64,000 nucleotides of DNA, taken from Sisyra terminalis (lineage: Eukaryota; Arthropoda; Insecta; Neuroptera; Sisyridae). The notes below the pieces were generated by a model that worked only from the letters and a program-made list of their open reading frames with translations, was not told the DNA's origin and did not search any database. The position numbers and the translations under genes were made by a program. Where the stretch lies: contig OY292278.1 in the NCBI GenBank assembly GCA_958496175.1, positions 37,758,001 through 37,822,000 on the forward strand. Direction: 5' to 3'. Positions 62,105 to 64,000 of the stretch are shown here, one piece after another; position 1 is the first letter of the stretch; each line of letters starts with the position of its first letter.

Positions 62105-63899
62105 AATTTCTAATTATTTCAAAAACTAATTTCTCTCTCTTTCTTACAGCTTAATTAATAACAATCGATCGTTAATAATCAATATTCGTTAAGTTACAGC
62201 GTTAATTTCGATGATCAAGTTCAGCCTTTGGAGGTTGGACAGAGGTCGATCGATTCCATTGAATTTATTTTACTTTTTTTTCGTTCATATATGTGACGTC
62301 ACCAAATGACGTTCAACACGAAAAAATTCCAAAAATGAGGGGGAGGATATCGAATTTTCGATTTTCATCAAATAGGATTTCGGGAAGGGCTTCGTTATGC
62401 AACGGGAAGCCTAAAAACCAAATCCTATTGTTTCATTTTTCATTTTTTGGGGGAAATTTTTCGGGCAAAATCCGAAGAAATCTCGAAAAACGGCCGGATT
62501 TCTCGTTTTTTTCCACTTTTTTCAACTTTAACGTCCATTTAAACGAAAACTATCGATCGTAGGTTATCGATAGTTGGCTTATTGGAAAGGGCTTGAATTA
62601 CTCTATCGATGGTGCAAATTTGGTCCTGGAAAAGCTTAAGGGGAAAAACTTTGTTTTTCAACTTTTCAGATTTTTGATTTCGTCGACCAAATGCATGTCG
62701 ATTTTTCCGAATATTTTTTTTTCGAGTTTCTCGATGAAATTCACACTATAGCTGTATAATGTTACGCTCGGAAAGAATATATAAAAACATTTGCATTTTT
62801 CGATGTCCTTGATCGTTTTTTTCGATATTAAACATTTACGTTTCCAATGATATTTCATTAAAAAAAAACTTTGTTTTTCGAAAAAAAGGATCAAGGACAT
62901 TAAAATGTGGCAATGTTTAAGCAGAAATTTTCAAAATGTAACAAGGAGCAGCTATGGTTTAAATATTTCCGGAAAATTCGAGGAAAATCGTTCGGGTGAA
63001 AAAAAACATTGAACGATTTTCCTCGAATTTTCCGGAAATATTTAAACCATAGCTGCTCCTTGTTACATTTTGAAAATTTCTGCTTAAACATTGCCACATT
63101 TTAATGTCCTTGATCCTTTTTTTCGAAAAACAAAGTTTTTTTTTAATGAAATATCATTGGAAACGTAAATGTTTAATATCGAAAAAAACGATCAAGGACA
63201 TCGAAAAATGCAAATGTTTTTATATATTCTTTCCGAGCGTAACATTATACAGCTATAGTGTGAATTTCATCGAGAAACTCGAAAAAAAAATATTCGGAAA
63301 AATCGACATGCATTTGGTCGACGAAATCAAAAATCTGAAAAGTTGAAAAACAAAGTTTTTCCCCTTAAGCTTTTCCAGGACCAAATTTGCACCATCGATA
63401 GAGTAATTCAAGCCCTTTCCAATAAGCCAACTATCGATAACCTACGATCGATAGTTTTCGTTTAAATGGACGTTAAAGTTGAAAAAAGTGGAAAAAAACG
63501 AGAAATCCGGCCGTTTTTCGAGATTTCTTCGGATTTTGCCCGAAAAATTTCCCCCAAAAAATGAAAAATGAAACAATAGGATTTGGTTTTTAGGCTTCCC
63601 GTTGCATAACGAAGCCCTTCCCGAAATCCTATTTGATGAAAATCGAAAATTCGATATCCTCCCCCTCATTTTTGGAATTTTTTCGTGTTGGACGTCATTT
63701 GGTGACGTCACATATATGAACGAAAAAAAAGTAAAATAAATTCAATGGAATCGATCGACCTCTGTCCAACCTCCAAAGGCTGAACTTGATCATCGAAATT
63801 AACGCTGTAACTTAACGAATATTGATTATTAACGATCGATTGTTATTAATTAAGCTGTAAGAAAGAGAGAGAAATTAGTTTTTGAAATAATTAGAAATT

Positions 63900-63979
63900 A
63901 AAAAACCTTACGCATTCGGGGTTCGAACTGGGATCTTCCGTTCTCGGCATCAGTGCACATATCCTTAACGATTCGGCCA
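63900..63979 (-). repeat. tRNA-like Pol III unit 2 (right arm)
   Basis: Exact mirror of 62025-62104: B box at 63919-63929, A box at 63963-63979, terminator run at 63900-63905, read on the minus strand toward the centre. Confidence 0.55.
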
Positions 63980-64000
63980 TTAGATGATATATGTAAACGA

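Larger units (their letters stand above)
62004..64000. repeat. Large palindrome: 990-bp arms, 17-nt spacer, open at the window edge
   Basis: Positions x and 126004-x are complementary wherever I compared them: the centre stems at 62969-62993 / 63011-63035, the two open-frame pairs (62293-62562 with 63442-63711, and 62658-62900 with 63104-63346, identical proteins), and the outer ends at 62004 and 64000. The asymmetric spacer is 62994-63010 (gggtgaaaaaaaacatt). The frames inside encode low-complexity, Phe/Lys-rich peptides with no domain and are not called as genes. Confidence 0.93.

Noticed and set aside
62293..63711. Identical protein pairs on opposite strands (80 and 89 aa)
   Set aside because: They are mirror images made by the palindrome; composition is low-complexity and no start context or homology is evident, so they do not count as conserved genes.

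Overview
The window looks like an AT-rich insect nuclear genome segment, most likely a beetle or another holometabolous insect (the order is inference). Evidence: spliced genes with GT-AG introns, a Gfi-1/Senseless-type zinc-finger exon, Jockey-type LINE relics, Helitron-like and hAT-type repeats, tRNA-derived SINEs, and no bacterial-style operons or ribosome binding sites. Only about 2 kb of the 64 kb is protein-coding by the evidence here.

Layout. 1-10,874: non-coding, repeat-bearing DNA that is probably the last intron of the senseless-like gene. 10,875-11,200 (+): terminal coding exon of that gene, carrying the last two C2H2 fingers. 11,201-38,457: intergenic DNA with a solo LTR whose promoter carries heat-shock elements, Helitron-like elements, hAT and other MITEs, foldback elements, SINE copies, and several GC-raised unique islands that may be regulatory. 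38,458-44,385 (-) and 46,903-50,438 (-): two complete tandem paralogues of the cyclase / isatin hydrolase / KynB-like metal hydrolase family. Each has five exons with identical splice phases and intact metal-binding residues (259 and 260 aa), and each has an apparent secretion signal. Their introns hold many transposons. 50,439-57,200: more repeats, including a 952-bp TIR element with repeated subterminal motifs and a MITE with perfect 37-bp TIRs. 57,200-60,650: a recent tandem duplication of about 1.6 kb with one open and one broken copy of a short ORF. 61,000-64,000: roughly 1-kb repeat units with Pol III-like A and B boxes, ending in a palindrome with 990-bp arms that runs off the window edge.

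How it fits together. The senseless-like gene (a proneural transcription factor) and the two secreted hydrolases show no functional link. The hydrolase pair is a simple local gene duplication. The rest is mostly a nested transposon landscape. The most unusual items are the heat-shock-like promoter in a solo LTR, the family of near-1-kb foldback elements that could form long hairpin RNA, the 952-bp element with repeated subterminal motifs, and the terminal palindrome with tRNA-like promoters. I did not find a clear new multi-gene system.
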